In this document: positions 6,130-7,494 of the stretch, piece by piece
Layout of the letters: each line of letters opens with the position of its first letter
Numbering within the stretch: position 1 is the first letter of the stretch
NCBI GenBank assembly: GCA_016926135.1
Contig: JAFGPH010000057.1
Coordinates: 1-7,494, forward strand
Direction of reading: 5' to 3'
Source of the DNA: Deltaproteobacteria bacterium
GTDB taxonomy: Bacteria; Desulfobacterota; DSM-4660; Desulfatiglandales; HGW-15
Length of the DNA stretch: 7,494 nucleotides
The notes under the pieces: model-generated
Database searches by the model: none
What the model was told of the DNA's origin: nothing
What the model saw: only the letters and a program-made list of their open reading frames with translations
Program-made: the position numbers and the translations under genes

Positions 6130-6158
6130 GTATTGCCGGCAACCTCCCGGAGACTGTT

Positions 6159-6177
6159 CTGATTGCAGCAGAATCAG
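6159..6177. repeat. Hairpin in the divergent intergenic region
   Basis: CTGATT (6159-6164) pairs with AATCAG (6172-6177) around a seven-base loop. It sits midway between the two divergent genes, upstream of both predicted promoters, and no T-run follows in either direction. Its function is unknown; it may be chance or a regulator site. Confidence 0.3.
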
Positions 6178-6231
6178 CTCGAAGACGGTTTTGCGATGGC
6201 CCATCCGGTGTGGGGAGCGCCTCAAAAGCGC

Positions 6232-6262
6232 TTGACAAAGGCACCTAGGTTCTTAGTATATT
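6232..6262 (+). promoter_or_regulatory. Sigma-70 promoter of the 55-residue small gene
   Basis: A perfect TTGACA (6232-6237) is followed by TAGTAT (6254-6259, spacing 16) or TATATT (6257-6262, spacing 19; five of six matches). An AT-rich discriminator leads to GAAAGGAGAAGG just before the ATG at 6300. An inverted repeat AGCGC/GCGCT (6216-6220 and 6228-6232) touches the -35 box and could be a regulator site. This is the clearest promoter in the window. Confidence 0.65.
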
Positions 6263-6299
6263 GAAATAAATTCTATTCAATTCTGAAAGGAGAAGGGAC

Positions 6300-6467
6300 A
6301 TGGCCGAGCAAGACGTTCATCCGCAGAGATTTGTTTGGGTAAAGGACAAGGCTGGAAACGAGTATGTATGCCGCATAGAGGATCTCAAGAATCCTAAAAA
6401 GGTTTCCGACGACGACCTCAAGAACTGCATCGACGATGCCTCCAGGGCGATCAACATCGGGGACTGA
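6300..6467 (+). CDS. 55-residue acidic small protein, unknown function
   Basis: The ATG at 6300 follows a strong Shine-Dalgarno (AAAGGAG) about eight bases upstream. The frame ends in a double stop, TGA TAA. The sequence includes RFVWVKDKAGNEYVCRIEDL, NPKKVSDDDL and KNCIDDASRA. The first block looks like two short beta strands joined by a KDKAGNE turn and the rest like a helix, with Cys24 and Cys43. I have the impression of similar proteins in sulfate-reducing Desulfobacterota but can name no family. Own promoter, strong RBS, double stop and a downstream terminator mean it is probably expressed at a good level as a single-gene unit. It is too short for many gene finders. Confidence 0.75.
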   Translation: MAEQDVHPQRFVWVKDKAGNEYVCRIEDLKNPKKVSDDDLKNCIDDASRAINIGD

Positions 6468-6504
6468 TAAGAACTTCTTTGCAGGTACGCGTAGAAAAAC
6501 CTTT

Positions 6505-6535
6505 AAACAGGGTCCTCGAGGCCCTGTTTCTATTT
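6505..6535 (+). terminator. Hairpin terminator after the small protein gene
   Basis: AAACAGGG (6505-6512) pairs perfectly with CCCTGTTT (6522-6529), with a nine-base loop. The T-rich but interrupted tail TTTCTATTTC follows. It lies 38 bases after the stop and 40 bases before the next start codon. With the imperfect T-tract it may terminate only partly, allowing read-through into the ADP-ribosylglycohydrolase gene. Confidence 0.6.
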
Positions 6536-6574
6536 CAAAAAAAACCGCCATCTTGAGAGACAAAGGCATCAGGT

Positions 6575-7494
6575 ATGCAAAACGAATCCAGAGCCTTACC
6601 GGAGGAATCGCGCTGCCGGGGCGTAATCTACGGTCTCTTTGTCGGCGACGCCCTGGCCATGCCGGTCCACTGGTACTACGATACCCTGGCCCTCAGGAGG
6701 GACTATGGTTTCGTGACGGACTACCTTGCACCCAGGAACCCCCATCCGGACAGCATCCTGTGGCGATCCTCCTACACCCCCCTGAATGATAAGGCAAACA
6801 TCCTTCACGAGCAGGCGCAGTATTGGGGAAAACGAGGCATCCATTATCATCAATTCCTGAAGGCCGGCGAGAATACCCTGAATCTCAAGCTCTGCGGCCT
6901 GCTGATCGAATCCCTGAATGCGAATCGCGGCTACTCCTCGGAAGACTACCTGAAACGCTACATCGCCTTCATGACCACACCCGGAAATCACCGCGACACC
7001 TACGTGGAGGAATACCACCGCCACTTTTTCACCCACTATGCGCAGGGCAAACCCGCTTCCCAGTGCGGGGTAACGGAAAAGCACATCGGCGGCCTGGTCG
7101 GCCTGGCGCCCATCGTTGTTTATCACAGGGATTCTCCGGCCAAAGCCAGGGAGGCAGCCCTGGAGCATCTTTCCCTGACACACCTCGGCGAGAAGATGGC
7201 GGATGCAGCCGGACTTCTCATTCAGCTCCTTCTGGAGGTGCTTTCAGGAAAGCCCCTTCGGGAGCTCATCCTCGAAAAGATCAGGGAGCAGAAGAACCCC
7301 CTGTATGGCCTTCCCTACCAAGCGTGGCTGGCGGACTCCGACGAAGAGGTGGTGGGCCGGCGACTCAGTACGGCCTGTTACGTGGAAGACTCGGTCCCGT
7401 CGGTGATTTATCTTGCCCTGAAGTACCACGACAACCCCGAGCAGGCACTCATCGTGAACACCAACCTGGGGGGAGACAATGTGCACCGGGGGGC
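6575..7494 (+). CDS. ADP-ribosylglycohydrolase family (crystallin J1-like) protein, 3' end outside window
   Basis: The frame is open for 306 codons to the window edge. The family signature appears as GVIYGLFVGDALAMPVHW (16-33), matching the GDALG...E segment of DraG/ARH proteins. Later come CYVEDSVPSVIYLAL and VNTNLGGDNVHRG (about 294-306), matching the VNLGGDTDT-type C-terminal block. DraG/ARH enzymes remove ADP-ribose from proteins or small molecules using two Mg ions held by a TDDT motif and by GGDxDT. In this protein the region that should hold TDDT reads YTPLNDKANILHEQ, and GGDxDT is replaced by GGDNVH (299-304), so the usual metal site looks changed. This suits a J1-crystallin-like subgroup with altered or lost hydrolase activity. 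The start is the first ATG, with a weak AAAGG eight bases upstream. No own promoter was found; it may be read through from the small gene upstream. Confidence 0.88.
   Translation, partial: MQNESRALPEESRCRGVIYGLFVGDALAMPVHWYYDTLALRRDYGFVTDYLAPRNPHPDSILWRSSYTPLNDKANILHEQAQYWGKRGIHYHQFLKAGENTLNLKLCGLLIESLNANRGYSSEDYLKRYIAFMTTPGNHRDTYVEEYHRHFFTHYAQGKPASQCGVTEKHIGGLVGLAPIVVYHRDSPAKAREAALEHLSLTHLGEKMADAAGLLIQLLLEVLSGKPLRELILEKIREQKNPLYGLPYQAWLADSDEEVVGRRLSTACYVEDSVPSVIYLALKYHDNPEQALIVNTNLGGDNVHRG

Noticed and set aside
6596..7183. 195-codon minus-strand frame opposite the ADP-ribosylglycohydrolase gene
   Set aside because: The plus frame has unmistakable family motifs through the same stretch and stays open to the window edge; the minus frame shows none and no RBS.
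1..7494. CRISPR array, tRNA, rRNA or toxin-antitoxin pair
   Set aside because: No regularly spaced repeats, no cloverleaf with CCA-type end, and no adjacent small toxin/antitoxin pair could be supported on either strand.

Overview
The window reads as chromosomal DNA of a moderately GC-rich Gram-negative bacterium. A Desulfobacterota (former Deltaproteobacteria) host is my best guess. The reasons are the style of the housekeeping genes, a small 'FVWVKD' type protein, and intergenic repeats near 3021-3077 that I associate with that group. This is recollection, not a database result. There are no rRNA or tRNA genes, no CRISPR array and no replication origin.

Left part (1-3077) is a patchwork of broken mobile DNA and gene remnants. 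It starts with the 3' three quarters of an IS1380-family transposase that has an in-frame ochre stop at 205-207; a palindrome and a probable element end follow. Next, on the minus strand, is an apparently intact four-helix membrane protein of unknown function (1122-1472). An IS4-family (DUF4372-type) transposase follows on the plus strand (1682-2299). It is cut off right after its second catalytic aspartate, so it must be dead. Past the break lies a short segment rich in three-base-loop hairpins (2314-2381). Then come a 34-codon minus-strand ORF with a strong ribosome binding site (2428-2532), about 115 bases with no clear content, a C-terminal scrap of a squalene-cyclase/prenyltransferase-repeat protein (2648-2983), and repeat sequences ending exactly at the stop codon of the next gene.

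Middle part (3074-6069) is a compact minus-strand operon of three genes, transcribed from right to left. The first encodes a small helical protein of unknown function. It is followed 36 bases later by a pyridoxamine-5'-phosphate-oxidase-like FMN protein. Last is a 735-residue ATP-grasp/phospho-histidine protein of the PEP synthase and rifampicin phosphotransferase superfamily. The last two overlap by ATGA and are probably translationally coupled.

Right part (6070-7494) begins with a divergent intergenic region holding a good sigma-70 promoter for a 55-residue conserved-looking small protein (6300-6467), which is followed by a hairpin terminator. After it comes an ADP-ribosylglycohydrolase (crystallin J1-like) gene that runs off the window. 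Its usual metal-binding motif is visibly altered.

I see no complete defence or other multi-gene system of a clearly new type. The most interesting items are the uncharacterised dikinase-like protein coupled to a flavin-type protein, the ADP-ribosylglycohydrolase homologue with substituted metal ligands, the hairpin cluster at the IS4 break, and the two unannotated small genes.
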